Of a DNA stretch of 14,921 nucleotides, positions 1 through 7,927 are shown in pieces; the stretch's first letter is position 1; each line of letters opens with the position of its first letter. Source of the stretch: Solirubrobacteraceae bacterium (GTDB taxonomy: Bacteria > Actinomycetota > Thermoleophilia > Solirubrobacterales > Solirubrobacteraceae); the NCBI GenBank assembly GCA_030038955.1, contig JASHQV010000227.1, positions 1-14,921 of the forward strand, in the 5' to 3' direction. The position numbers and the translations under genes were made by a program. The notes under the pieces were generated by a model. It saw nothing but the letters and a program-made list of their open reading frames with translations. It was not told the origin of the DNA and searched no databases.

Positions 1-1131
1 GATCCCGGTGAGGACTGAGCCGCCGGCGAGCAGCGCGAAGGCAAGCCGGGGGCTCGCGATCTGAGCCAGCGCGCCCGCAAGAAGCGGTCCGATCACGCCT
101 GCCGTCGCCCAGACCCCGTTCAGCAGGCCCATCGCCGCGCCGGAGCCAAGGTCAACGTGACCAGCGTGGGCCGCACCGAGTGGATAGGAGATCGTCGCGA
201 CCGTCCCCCGCAGCGGCGCGTGCATCATGACGGTGCCGGCCACCGCCACGGCCGAGACGCTGAGCGTCGCCGGAATCAGGGCTGTGGCCATCGCGAGCAG
301 CACGATGGCAAGCGTCGACAGCGCGATCAGCCGCCTGCTGAACCGCACGACGATGGCGCTGGCAATGATGTAGAGGCCGGCGGCGGCCGACAGGGCGAGC
401 CCGATCGTCTGCGCGGAGACTCCGGCCGCGTGCAGCTCCAGCGGCGCCAGCAGGTTGATCGTGCCCGAGGTCAGTGCACTCAGCACCAGCGCACTGGCGG
501 CGCTCACGAGCGCCGCCTCTCGCCAGGCACTGCGCAGTGCGACGAGCCGTGTCTTCGTCTTCGCCGTCGCGATCCCCACGTACTCGCCTCGTTCGACGAG
601 CAGTAACGCCGCGGCGATGATCGCAGCGACGATGCCAAGGATCAGAAACGGCGCACCTACGCCGAGCGGCCGGCCGATCAAAGCGCCGACCGCAGGGCCG
701 GCGACGAGCCCGGCGCCGCCGCTGGTCGCGGTCGCGGCGAGCGGCCCATGCTGCCCGTCATCGCCCTCCGCGTCCGCGAGCCATGCGAGCCCGGTCGTCC
801 AGGCGACGCCGGAGGCGACGCCGATCAAGAGCCGCACGGCGAGCAACGGCGCAAACGAGTGCACGAGCGCCTCGGCGATCGTGGCCACGCTCAGCAGGAT
901 CGCCGACATCTGTGTGGCCGCGCGAGGCCCCACCCGATCCGCTACCAATCCCGCCGGGATCGAGACAACGACCATCGCAAAGTTCGGCGCAGCCAGCAGC
1001 GCTCCGGTCTGGACAGGACCGATCGCGAAGCGCTCGGCGATTCGTGGCAGCAGCGGCACGATCGCCACCGTCACGACGGTCGCGATGAACACGAGCGCCT
1101 GGATGACCGCAGCGGTCGGACGACTTCGCAT
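1..1131 (-). CDS. MFS transporter, 5' part (runs off left edge)
   Basis: Reading the minus strand from the ATG at 1131-1129 gives 377 codons without a stop to base 1, so the C-terminus lies outside the window. The product is strongly hydrophobic with about ten recognisable membrane segments. The first starts near residue 8 (AAVIQALVFIATVV). MFS motif A is clear after the second segment, at residues 61-70 (GLVADRVGPR). A charged loop around 180-205 separates the two six-helix halves, as usual in a 12-helix MFS protein of about 400 residues. It probably carries a small solute across the cytoplasmic membrane by proton coupling; direction and substrate are not readable. No good Shine-Dalgarno precedes the ATG; GTG at 1140 is an alternative start. 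It is divergent from the hydrolase operon by 33 bp, which suggests it moves that operon's substrate or product. Family call firm, role inferred. Confidence 0.9.
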   Translation of the reverse strand, partial: MRSRPTAAVIQALVFIATVVTVAIVPLLPRIAERFAIGPVQTGALLAAPNFAMVVVSIPAGLVADRVGPRAATQMSAILLSVATIAEALVHSFAPLLAVRLLIGVASGVAWTTGLAWLADAEGDDGQHGPLAATATSGGAGLVAGPAVGALIGRPLGVGAPFLILGIVAAIIAAALLLVERGEYVGIATAKTKTRLVALRSAWREAALVSAASALVLSALTSGTINLLAPLELHAAGVSAQTIGLALSAAAGLYIIASAIVVRFSRRLIALSTLAIVLLAMATALIPATLSVSAVAVAGTVMMHAPLRGTVATISYPLGAAHAGHVDLGSGAAMGLLNGVWATAGVIGPLLAGALAQIASPRLAFALLAGGSVLTGI

Positions 1132-1164
1132 ATTCAGCACTGGACGGTATTCTGCCAACACGAG
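1132..1164. promoter_or_regulatory. Short divergent promoter region, MFS / GGT operon
   Basis: These 33 bp are all that separates two divergent start codons, so promoters must lie here or inside the opposing genes. On the plus strand, TTCGCA (1125-1130), a 17-bp spacer and TATTCT (1148-1153) form a weak sigma-70-like promoter. It would start transcription about 5 nt before the GGT ATG, giving an almost leaderless mRNA. No clear Shine-Dalgarno is present for either gene, which fits leaderless expression. The elements are weak matches and only a suggestion. Confidence 0.3.
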
Positions 1165-2862
1165 ATGGCGATGCCGCAACAGCTGAGCCCGATACTTGGA
1201 ACGCGTCCACAGATCAGCTCCCGGCGAGGCGCCGTCTCAGCCGGTCATTCGCTCGCCGTGCAGGCGGGACTCGAGATGCTTGCCGCGGGCGGCAATGCGA
1301 TCGATGCCACCGTGGCGGCAGCGTTCGCCTCGTTCGTGGCTGAGCCGAATAATGCCGGCATTGCCGGCTACGGTCATCTGAGCGCGTTCCTCGCGGCGCC
1401 GGGGCGATTTCTCACCGTCGACCATGGCCCGCGCGCGCCGGGCGCCGCGCGGCCCGACATGTACGAGCCCGTCCCGGACGTCGGGCTGGAAGGCCACGAC
1501 TGGCCGCCGGTGGAGGCCGATCGCAATTCCACCGGCCATCTCGCCCCAGGTGTTCCCGGGGCCGTCGCAGGGATGTGGGCCGTCCACCAGCGTGCGGGTC
1601 GACTGGACTGGAGCGCTCTGCTCCTACCAGCGATCCGGATCGCCGAGGCAGGCCTCGAGGTGTCATGGTCGCTGCTGCTCGAGATCGTCGCCCGGCTCGA
1701 GGATATTCGCTCCTACCCGGCGCTGGCGGCAGCGCTGCTTCCCCACGGTCGCCCGCCACGCGCCCGCACCGCCAACAACCGCGGCGAGCGGCTCGACCAG
1801 CGCGAGCTGGCGACGACGCTTCGGCGGATCGCCGACGAGGGACCCGACGCGTTCTACCGCGGTCCGGTGGCAAGTCAGATCGCAGCGGCCGTCGCGGAGG
1901 GCGGTGGGATCCTCTCGGCCGCGGATCTCGGGGCGTACAAGCCGAAGGTCCTCTACGAGGAGCCGGCGTGCTACCGCGACCTCGACTACGTCACCGCCGG
2001 CGACACGGTCGGCTACGAGACGCTCGGCATACTCTCCCACTTTCCGCTCGCCGAGCTGGGCGCCGGCACCGCGGAGCACTTTCATCTGCTGGCCGAGGCG
2101 ATGGGTCATGCCTTCGCCGACAACGTCACGTATTCGGCCGACCCCGACCACGCCGAGGATCCCGTCGCCGAACTGGGAAGCGCGGCGTTCGCGGCACTCC
2201 GCGCCGCCGCGATCCGCCTCGACCGCGCGGCCCCACGTCCGGTGGAGCCGCTGGCGCCATGGGCGCTCGACGGCAACGGCCGTCCGCGGCCGTCCGCCGG
2301 CGGTGTCCACGGCACGACGCAGATCGTCGCGGCCGACGAGGACGGCAACCTGGTCTCACTGATCACGACGATCGGCGCCGACTTCGGCAGCCTTGTCGCC
2401 GTGCCGGGTACCGGAATCCTGCTCAACAACGCGATGATCAACTACGACCCTCGACCGGGTCGCTCGAACTCGATCGCGCCGGGCAAGATGCCGTTCTTCG
2501 CCGTGCCGGCGCTCGTCGCCGCGCGAGACGGCAAGGCGATCCTGGCGGCGGCCGGCTCGGGCGGCTACGCGATCCTCGCCGGGGTGATCAACACGGTCGT
2601 CGGCATGATCGACCACGGGCTCGCCGTGCAAGCGGCGATCGATCAGCCGCGTGTCCACTCACAGGGCAGCCGCACGTTTATCGACGATCGCGTCCCACTA
2701 GAGGTGCGCGAGCGGCTGACCGCGATCGGCCATCAGCTCGTGGTCCAGGCGGTGACCCCTGGCGAGCTGCCGTTCAGCCGCGTGAGCGCGGCCGCGATCG
2801 CGGATGGCGTGATCACCGCCGGGGCCGGACCGGCTTGGACGACGATGGCGGGCGGCCTATGA
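1165..2862 (+). CDS. Gamma-glutamyltransferase-family protein (Ntn hydrolase)
   Basis: A 565-residue protein of the GGT/cephalosporin acylase family, whose members self-cleave before a conserved Thr and then hydrolyse or transfer gamma-glutamyl or other acyl-amide groups. The N-terminus has the family signature AGLEMLAAGGNAIDATVAAAF. The new N-terminus and nucleophile should be T384 in HGTTQ, followed by a typical small-subunit start (VAADEDGNLVSL). NNAM and PGKMP follow in the expected places. Two sites differ from classical GGT: the oxyanion pair SSM is FFA (444-446), and the GSPGG loop is GSGGY (464-468). So gamma-glutamyl specificity is doubtful and another amide or acyl substrate is plausible. 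No signal peptide is visible, so it is probably cytoplasmic, unlike secreted GGTs. The frame is open upstream to 748, but that part is the antisense of the MFS gene; ATG 1165 gives the family's usual N-terminus. First gene of the operon. Confidence 0.88.
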   Translation: MAMPQQLSPILGTRPQISSRRGAVSAGHSLAVQAGLEMLAAGGNAIDATVAAAFASFVAEPNNAGIAGYGHLSAFLAAPGRFLTVDHGPRAPGAARPDMYEPVPDVGLEGHDWPPVEADRNSTGHLAPGVPGAVAGMWAVHQRAGRLDWSALLLPAIRIAEAGLEVSWSLLLEIVARLEDIRSYPALAAALLPHGRPPRARTANNRGERLDQRELATTLRRIADEGPDAFYRGPVASQIAAAVAEGGGILSAADLGAYKPKVLYEEPACYRDLDYVTAGDTVGYETLGILSHFPLAELGAGTAEHFHLLAEAMGHAFADNVTYSADPDHAEDPVAELGSAAFAALRAAAIRLDRAAPRPVEPLAPWALDGNGRPRPSAGGVHGTTQIVAADEDGNLVSLITTIGADFGSLVAVPGTGILLNNAMINYDPRPGRSNSIAPGKMPFFAVPALVAARDGKAILAAAGSGGYAILAGVINTVVGMIDHGLAVQAAIDQPRVHSQGSRTFIDDRVPLEVRERLTAIGHQLVVQAVTPGELPFSRVSAAAIADGVITAGAGPAWTTMAGGL

Positions 2863-4871
2863 GCGACGGGCTGGAGCCGCTGCGCGTGATCGATCCGGCG
2901 TGGATCCCGCTGTCTGATGGATCGCGTCTGTGCGCGCGGATTTGGCTGCCGCAGTCCGCCGAGCGGGAGCCCGTGCCCGCGATCCTCGAGTACCTGCCCT
3001 ACCGCAAGGACGACGTCACCGCCGCCGATGACGCGCGAGTGCATCCGTACTTCGCGGCGCGGGGCTACGCCAGCGTGCGCGTCGACATCCGCGGCAGCGG
3101 CGACTCCGACGGCGTGCTGCTCGACGAGTACTCGCGCCAGGAGCAGGACGACGCCCTCCAGGTGATCGCCTGGCTTGCCGCGCAGCCGTGGTGCAGCGGC
3201 GCGGTCGGCATGATCGGGATCTCGTGGAGCGGCTTCAACAGCCTCCAGGTAGCGGCCCGCCGGCCGCCCGCGCTGCGGGCCATCATCACCACCTGCTCGA
3301 CCGACGATCGCTACGACAACGACGTCCACTACCTCGGCGGCGTCCCGCTCGCCTGCTACCTGCTGCCATGGGCGACCGCGCTGCTGTCGTTCAACGCCAG
3401 GCCACCGGACCCGGCGATCGTCGGCGCGCGCTGGCGCGATCTGTGGCTGCAGCGGCTCGACGGCAACGTCGAGCTGATTCGGACCTGGCTCGAGCACCAA
3501 GCGCGCGACGACTACTGGCGCCACGGGTCGATCTGCGAGGACTACGACGCGATCACCTGTCCGGTGCTGGCCGTGGGCGGCTGGGCGGACGCATACGTCG
3601 ACGCGATCTTCCGCATGCTGCAACGGCTCTCGTGTCCGCGGTTGGGGCTTGTCGGCCCGTGGGGTCACCAGTGGCCCCACGACGGACGTCCCGGGCCCTC
3701 GATCGGCTTTCTACAAGAGGCTCTGCGGTGGTGGGACCACTGGCTGAAGGACCGGCCGACGGGGATCATGGATGAACCGATGCTGCGGGCCTGGATGCAG
3801 GAGTCGGTGGCGCCGCGCCCTGACTACGAGGAGCGTCCTGGCCGCTGGATCGCCGAACCGGCGTGGCCGCCGGCCGCCGGTGAGGATCTGCGCCTCGTCC
3901 TCGATTCCAACGGCCTGCTGCGCGAGCCCACCGGCGACGCGGCCCTGTCTCACTGCAGCGGCCAGACGGTCGGACTCGAAGCCGGCGCCTGGTGTGCATA
4001 TGGGAATCCCGCCGACATGCCGACCGATCAGCGCCGTGACGATACGCTGTCGCTGAGCCTTGACAGCGAGCCGCTTGCGCGGCGCGTCGAGCTCCTGGGA
4101 CGACCGGAGCTCCGTCTGCGCGTCGCGAGCGACCAGCCCTCGGCGTTCATCGTTGCGAGGCTGTGCGACGTCGCGCCCACCGGCAGCTCGACATTGATCA
4201 CGCGCGGCGTGCTCAACCTCTGCCACCGCGCCGGGCACGACCAGCCGCAGGCGCTCGAGCCGAACGAGCCGGTCGAGGTGTCGATCCGGATGAAGAGTGT
4301 CGCGTATGCGCTTCCGCCCGGACACCGGGTCCGCTTGGCGCTCTCGACCTGCTACTGGCCGTGGCTGTGGCCATCGCCGCGCCCGACGACGATCACGATC
4401 GCCACTGGCGGGTTGAGCGACTTGCAGCTGCCGGCGCGTCGGCCGCGCGCCGAGGACGACCAGCTGCGGCCGTTCGAGCGGCCTGCGAGAGCGCCCGAGC
4501 TGGGAGTGGTGCAGTTGCGTAGCCGGGTACCGGAGCAGCTGATCACCCGGGACGTCGCGACGGGCACGGTACGGCTGCGGATGCGGCGTGACTTCGCCGG
4601 CGCGGTGCGCGTGCCGAGTGGCCTCGAATATCACGACTACGATCCGGTGACGTTCACGATCCTGGAGGACGATCCCCTGTCCGCTCGGGTGGAGTGCGCG
4701 CGGCGGATCGAATTGCGCCGCGGCGACTGGATCACGCGGATCGAGGTGCGCGCGGTGATGAGCGCCGACGCGCGCGACTACCGCGTCACGAGCGTGCTCG
4801 ATGCCTACGAGGGCGAGACACGCGTGCACACGCGAACGTTCGCCAGCACGATTCCCCGTTGCCATTCATGA
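2859..4871 (+). CDS. CocE/NonD family alpha/beta hydrolase
   Basis: A 670-residue serine hydrolase related to cocaine esterase and X-Pro dipeptidyl peptidases, which cut esters or amides. The N-terminal alpha/beta domain opens with a typical strand set (PAILEYLPYRKDD, YASVRVDIRGSGDSDG). The nucleophile is S122 in GISWSG, the acid D244 in GGWADAYVD and the base H270 in GPWGHQWP, in the right order and spacing. From about residue 329 (RWIAEPAWPP) to 520 is the beta-rich jelly-roll C-terminal domain of this family (PELRLRVAS, ALPPGHRVRLALS). A further 140-residue tail (about 525-670) is of no known function to me. No signal peptide is seen, so the enzyme should be cytoplasmic. The start overlaps the GGT stop as ATGA, implying translational coupling. 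Family certain, substrate unknown. Confidence 0.93.
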   Translation: MSDGLEPLRVIDPAWIPLSDGSRLCARIWLPQSAEREPVPAILEYLPYRKDDVTAADDARVHPYFAARGYASVRVDIRGSGDSDGVLLDEYSRQEQDDALQVIAWLAAQPWCSGAVGMIGISWSGFNSLQVAARRPPALRAIITTCSTDDRYDNDVHYLGGVPLACYLLPWATALLSFNARPPDPAIVGARWRDLWLQRLDGNVELIRTWLEHQARDDYWRHGSICEDYDAITCPVLAVGGWADAYVDAIFRMLQRLSCPRLGLVGPWGHQWPHDGRPGPSIGFLQEALRWWDHWLKDRPTGIMDEPMLRAWMQESVAPRPDYEERPGRWIAEPAWPPAAGEDLRLVLDSNGLLREPTGDAALSHCSGQTVGLEAGAWCAYGNPADMPTDQRRDDTLSLSLDSEPLARRVELLGRPELRLRVASDQPSAFIVARLCDVAPTGSSTLITRGVLNLCHRAGHDQPQALEPNEPVEVSIRMKSVAYALPPGHRVRLALSTCYWPWLWPSPRPTTITIATGGLSDLQLPARRPRAEDDQLRPFERPARAPELGVVQLRSRVPEQLITRDVATGTVRLRMRRDFAGAVRVPSGLEYHDYDPVTFTILEDDPLSARVECARRIELRRGDWITRIEVRAVMSADARDYRVTSVLDAYEGETRVHTRTFASTIPRCHS

Positions 4872-5344
4872 TCGCCCGGCGGCTCGACAACATCGACGTG
4901 ATCTGCTCGGAGATCGAGCCAATGCGACAGTTCTACGGCGAGGTGCTCGAGCTGCCGCTGCGGCTGTCGTACGAGCCCGGGCAGGGATGGGTCGGCTTTT
5001 GTGCGGGAGACGTGGTCATCTACGTGATCGAGGACGCCTCCGGGCCGCATCCACCGCCGCGCTTCAGCGGCGCGCCGAATCCACCAGGGATCGACTCGTT
5101 TGCCTTCGAGGTCGATGATCTCGATCACACGATCGCCACGCTCGACAAGCGCGGCGTCGTCTGGGCCGGTGAGATCATCGAGTCCGAGTGGTACCGCTAT
5201 CGGGGGTTGCACGATCCCGAAGGCAACCTGGTCTACCTGACCGAGCCGTTGCTGGATCGCCGCGATCCGCCCGTGCCAGCACCGGGAGACGGACGGCATC
5301 CGCGCACGGAGCAGAATCGCGTCAACGCTGACGAGGAGCGATGA
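4868..5344 (+). CDS. VOC-superfamily (glyoxalase/dioxygenase fold) protein
   Basis: A 158-residue protein with the two beta-alpha-beta-beta-beta modules of the vicinal oxygen chelate fold: the opening RRLDNIDVICSEIEPMRQFY, then SFAFEVDDLDHTIATLDKRG, and the closing LHDPEGNLVYLTEP. Catalytic members bind a metal through His/Glu at fixed places. Here the usual His of the first strand is N8, the second-module position is S77, and the Glu of GNxxEL is Y123. It may therefore bind a ligand without metal catalysis, or use other residues. The last 25 residues are polar and probably disordered. It overlaps CocE by ATGA and the next gene by ATGA, placing it mid-operon. Fold certain; function (lyase, isomerase, dioxygenase or binding protein) open. 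Confidence 0.88.
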   Translation: MIARRLDNIDVICSEIEPMRQFYGEVLELPLRLSYEPGQGWVGFCAGDVVIYVIEDASGPHPPPRFSGAPNPPGIDSFAFEVDDLDHTIATLDKRGVVWAGEIIESEWYRYRGLHDPEGNLVYLTEPLLDRRDPPVPAPGDGRHPRTEQNRVNADEER

Positions 5345-6384
5345 TCGACTGCGACGTACACAACGTGGTAGCCACAATCGACGCGCTCGAGCCCTATCTC
5401 GACGAGCATTGGCGCGAGGTGATCGCCACCTCCCAGTTCAGCGGGCCCACCGACCAGCCCCACCCGCCCAACCTCGCCACCTCGCTGCGGGATGACCTGG
5501 AGCTCGTGGACGGCCGGCCCCCGGGAACGACGCTCGCGTCGATGCGCGCCCATGTGCTCGACCCGCTCAACCTCGAGGCGGCGATCCTCAGCTGCGATTA
5601 CGGCATCGAGAGCGTTCACAATCCCGACGCCGCCGCCGCACTGGCGCACGCCGTAAACGACTGGCAGATCGCCGAGTGGCTCGAGCCCGAGCCGCGTCTG
5701 CGTGCTGCAATCGCCGTGCCAAGCCAGCAGCCGGCGTTGTCGGCGCAGGAGATCGATCGCGTCGCAGGCCATCCTGGATTCGTTGCCGTCTACCTGCCGG
5801 TACGCTCCGCCGTGCCGTACGGCAACCGGATGTGGTGGCCGTTGTTGAAGGCGGCGGCTGCCCGCGACCTGGTCGTCGAGCTCCACTTCGGCGGCGCACC
5901 CGGCCTGCCGCCGACCGCGTCGGGCTGGCCGACGTCCTGGTTGGAGGAATATGTCGGCATGGCCTCGGCATTCCAATCGCAGCTGACCAGCCTCGTCGCG
6001 GAGGGCACCTTCGATCAGTTCCCGGGCCTGCGAGTGGCCCTGATCGAGTCTGGCTTCGCCTGGCTACCGGCATTCATGTGGCGCTTCGACAAGGGCTGGC
6101 GCGGTCTCCGGCGCGAGGTTCCGTGGACCCGACGCCCCCCGTCCGAGTACATCCGCGAGCACGTCCGCCTCGCTCTCCAACCGGTCGACGGGCCGGCGCA
6201 CCCCGACGCGCTCCTGGCCATGCTCGACCAACTTGGATCCGACGAGCTGCTGATGTTCTCGACCGACTATCCCCACCGCCACACCGACGAGGGTCTCGCT
6301 GCGCTACCGGCCGGGCTCCCGGACGGCTTGGCGACCAAGCTGCTGGCGGCCAACGCCCGCTCCCATTACCGGCTCGATGGATAG
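5341..6384 (+). CDS. Amidohydrolase family protein, ACMSD-like (copy 1)
   Basis: A 347-residue metal-dependent TIM-barrel hydrolase of the amidohydrolase-2 family, which includes ACMSD, gamma-resorcylate decarboxylase and various hydrolases. The N-terminal metal motif is IDCDVHN (D5, H7), a D-x-H version of the usual H-x-H. Further likely metal or catalytic residues are H182 in ELHFGG, E236 in LIESG and D309 in FSTDYPH, all in family order. The NDW block at 106-121 is typical of the subfamily. Members decarboxylate aromatic or dienoic acids or hydrolyse C-C, C-O or C-N bonds; which applies here cannot be told. Start: the ATG overlaps the VOC stop (ATGA) and follows GAGGAG closely. It is followed by a paralogue with which it shares 47 identical bases, pointing to duplication or gene conversion. 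Confidence 0.92.
   Translation: MIDCDVHNVVATIDALEPYLDEHWREVIATSQFSGPTDQPHPPNLATSLRDDLELVDGRPPGTTLASMRAHVLDPLNLEAAILSCDYGIESVHNPDAAAALAHAVNDWQIAEWLEPEPRLRAAIAVPSQQPALSAQEIDRVAGHPGFVAVYLPVRSAVPYGNRMWWPLLKAAAARDLVVELHFGGAPGLPPTASGWPTSWLEEYVGMASAFQSQLTSLVAEGTFDQFPGLRVALIESGFAWLPAFMWRFDKGWRGLRREVPWTRRPPSEYIREHVRLALQPVDGPAHPDALLAMLDQLGSDELLMFSTDYPHRHTDEGLAALPAGLPDGLATKLLAANARSHYRLDG
5656..5702 (+). repeat. 47-bp exact direct repeat, copy A (in amidohydrolase 1)
   Basis: These 47 bases are identical, including every third codon position, to 6794-6840 in the next gene. They encode residues 106-120 plus the first two bases of codon 121 (NDWQIAEWLEPEPRLR). The flanking bases differ on both sides. Confidence 0.97.
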
Positions 6385-7528
6385 CACCGCCGCCACCGCC
6401 CGAGGACCCACGAGCGAGGATCGCAGAGGAGCGCGCATCGTCGACTGCGACATCCACAACGCGCCCGCTTCGGAGGCCGCGCTGCTCGCCTACATGCCCG
6501 ACGAGTGGCGCCGGCGGCGCGCCGCCGGCGGGCGGCTCGCCGCCCAAGTCGGAGCTCGCCGCGAGACCCTCGGCGACCGCTCGTATCTGGGCGCTGAGTA
6601 TCCGCGGCCAACGCCGCGTGCGGCGCGCACTGACGCCTGGCCGCCGAACGGCGCGCCGCCCGCATCCGATCTGGCGTTCATGCGCGAGCAGCTGCTCGAC
6701 CGCTTCGCGATCGAGTACGGCGTGTTGACGCCGATGCTGGGCGCGGGCGAGCAGCTGGATGTCGAGCGTGGTGCGGCGCTCGCGAGTGCGATCAACGACT
6801 GGCAGATCGCCGAGTGGCTCGAGCCCGAGCCGCGTCTGCGCGCGTCGATCAACATAGCCTACGAGGACGGCGAGCTTGCGGTCCAGGAGATCCATCGCCT
6901 CGGCGACGATCCCCGCTTCGTCCAGGTGTTGATGCTGATCCGCACCGCCGAGCCGATGGGGAGACGAAAGTACTGGAAGATCTACGAGGCGGCAGTTGAG
7001 CATGACCTGCCCGTCGGCGTGCACTTCGGCGGTTGGGGCCGCGGCCCGATCACCGGGGTCGGCTTCGGCTCGTTCTACATTGAAGACACCGTCGGGATGG
7101 CGACCGCTTTCCAAGATCAGCTCGCGAGCCTTGTGTGCGAAGGGGTGTTCGAGCGGCTCCCGAAGCTGCGGATCGTGCTGATCGAAGGCGGCATCGCATG
7201 GATGGCGCCGCTCATGTGGCGGCTCGATCGCGCCTGGAGGCTGCTGCGCGACGAGGTGCCGCGACTGAACCGGCTGCCCTCGGAGCTAATTCGCGACCAC
7301 GTCTGGCTGACTACGCAGCCGATCGACGAGCCGCCACGCGAGCGCGACTTCGCGGCGATGCTCGAGCAGGCGGGCATGAGCGACCACATCCTGTTCGCGA
7401 CCGACTACCCCCACTGGGACTTCGACGCGCCCGATCGCGCGCTCCCGCGCACGCTCGGCCAGGACGTGCGCGAGGCGATCATGCACGGCAATGCGCACCG
7501 GCTCTACCGGCTGACGGCGGCGGGGTGA
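6377..7528 (+). CDS. Amidohydrolase family protein, ACMSD-like (copy 2)
   Basis: A 383-residue paralogue of the preceding gene, starting 8 bp before that gene's stop. Metal and catalytic residues are retained: D25 and H27 in IVDCDIHN, H216 in VHFGGW, E270 in LIEGG and D343 in FATDYPHWDFD. It is longer by about 20 residues at the N-terminus (polar, probably disordered) and carries an Arg/Ala/Gly-rich stretch at about 45-62. The loop after H216 also differs from copy 1. The TDYPHWD ending is typical of bacterial amidohydrolases annotated only at family level. Two non-identical copies in one operon suggest either successive steps on related intermediates or a heteromeric enzyme. The Rieske gene begins 6 bp downstream. 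Confidence 0.92.
   Translation: MDSTAATARGPTSEDRRGARIVDCDIHNAPASEAALLAYMPDEWRRRRAAGGRLAAQVGARRETLGDRSYLGAEYPRPTPRAARTDAWPPNGAPPASDLAFMREQLLDRFAIEYGVLTPMLGAGEQLDVERGAALASAINDWQIAEWLEPEPRLRASINIAYEDGELAVQEIHRLGDDPRFVQVLMLIRTAEPMGRRKYWKIYEAAVEHDLPVGVHFGGWGRGPITGVGFGSFYIEDTVGMATAFQDQLASLVCEGVFERLPKLRIVLIEGGIAWMAPLMWRLDRAWRLLRDEVPRLNRLPSELIRDHVWLTTQPIDEPPRERDFAAMLEQAGMSDHILFATDYPHWDFDAPDRALPRTLGQDVREAIMHGNAHRLYRLTAAG
6794..6840 (+). repeat. 47-bp exact direct repeat, copy B (in amidohydrolase 2)
   Basis: Second copy of the repeat at 5656-5702, in the same reading frame at codons 140-155. The two copies start 1138 bp apart. The surrounding proteins are only moderately similar, so this island of identity stands out. 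Confidence 0.97.
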
Positions 7529-7534
7529 CTCGCG

Positions 7535-7927
7535 ATGCGCAGCGTTGTCGTGGCGCGCGCGGAGGAGATCGCGCCGGGCCAGCGCAAGATCGTCGAGGTC
7601 GGCGGGCGCTCGATCGGTGTGTTCAACATCGCCGGCCGCTACTACGCGCTCCGCAACCGGTGCCCGCACCAGGGCGGTCCGCTCTGTGCGGGCTTCCAGT
7701 TCGGCACGCTGAGCGCGCAGCGTCCGGGGGAGTACGACCACAGCGGCCCCGGCGAGATCATTCGCTGCCCGTGGCACGGCTGGGAGTTCGAGGTCAAGAC
7801 CGGCCGCTCGTGGTTCGACCCTGAGCGCAAGCGCGTGCGCAGCTACCCGGCAAGCGTGCAGGATCACGTGGATACGTATCCCGCCCACCAGCGTGGGCGC
7901 TACGTCGTGATCGAGCTCGGTCCATGA
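7535..7927 (+). CDS. Small Rieske [2Fe-2S] protein
   Basis: A 130-residue single-domain Rieske protein. Cluster ligands are C43 and H45 (RCPHQGG) and C78 and H81 (RCPWHGWEF), so a [2Fe-2S] centre with two Cys and two His ligands is expected. The gap between H45 and C78 is 32 residues, longer than the roughly 15-20 usual in Rieske ferredoxins. The insert holds a further Cys (C51) and the stretch RPGEYDHSGPGE. No oxygenase alpha subunit or reductase is encoded nearby. It may pass electrons to an oxygenase encoded elsewhere, or act with the amidohydrolases beside it. As I recall, this Rieske subtype is often found next to ACMSD-like amidohydrolases. The ATG lies 6 bp after the previous stop, with a GGGGTGA-like ribosome site. 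Its 3' end overlaps the convergent DUF1028 gene by 28 bp. Confidence 0.92.
   Translation: MRSVVVARAEEIAPGQRKIVEVGGRSIGVFNIAGRYYALRNRCPHQGGPLCAGFQFGTLSAQRPGEYDHSGPGEIIRCPWHGWEFEVKTGRSWFDPERKRVRSYPASVQDHVDTYPAHQRGRYVVIELGP

Noticed and set aside
1130..1158. Minus-strand TTGGCA - 17 bp - GAATAT promoter for the MFS gene
   Set aside because: The -10 element would overlap the ATG and place the RNA start inside the gene; no suitable later start codon precedes the first membrane segment.
748..1164. Upstream extension of the GGT reading frame
   Set aside because: The extra 139 residues are Arg/His/Asp-rich antisense of the MFS gene; GGT homology starts only after ATG 1165.
1575..2858. Upstream extension of the CocE reading frame
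   Set aside because: The frame is open but encodes an Arg-rich shadow of the GGT gene; the hydrolase fold begins right after ATG 2859.
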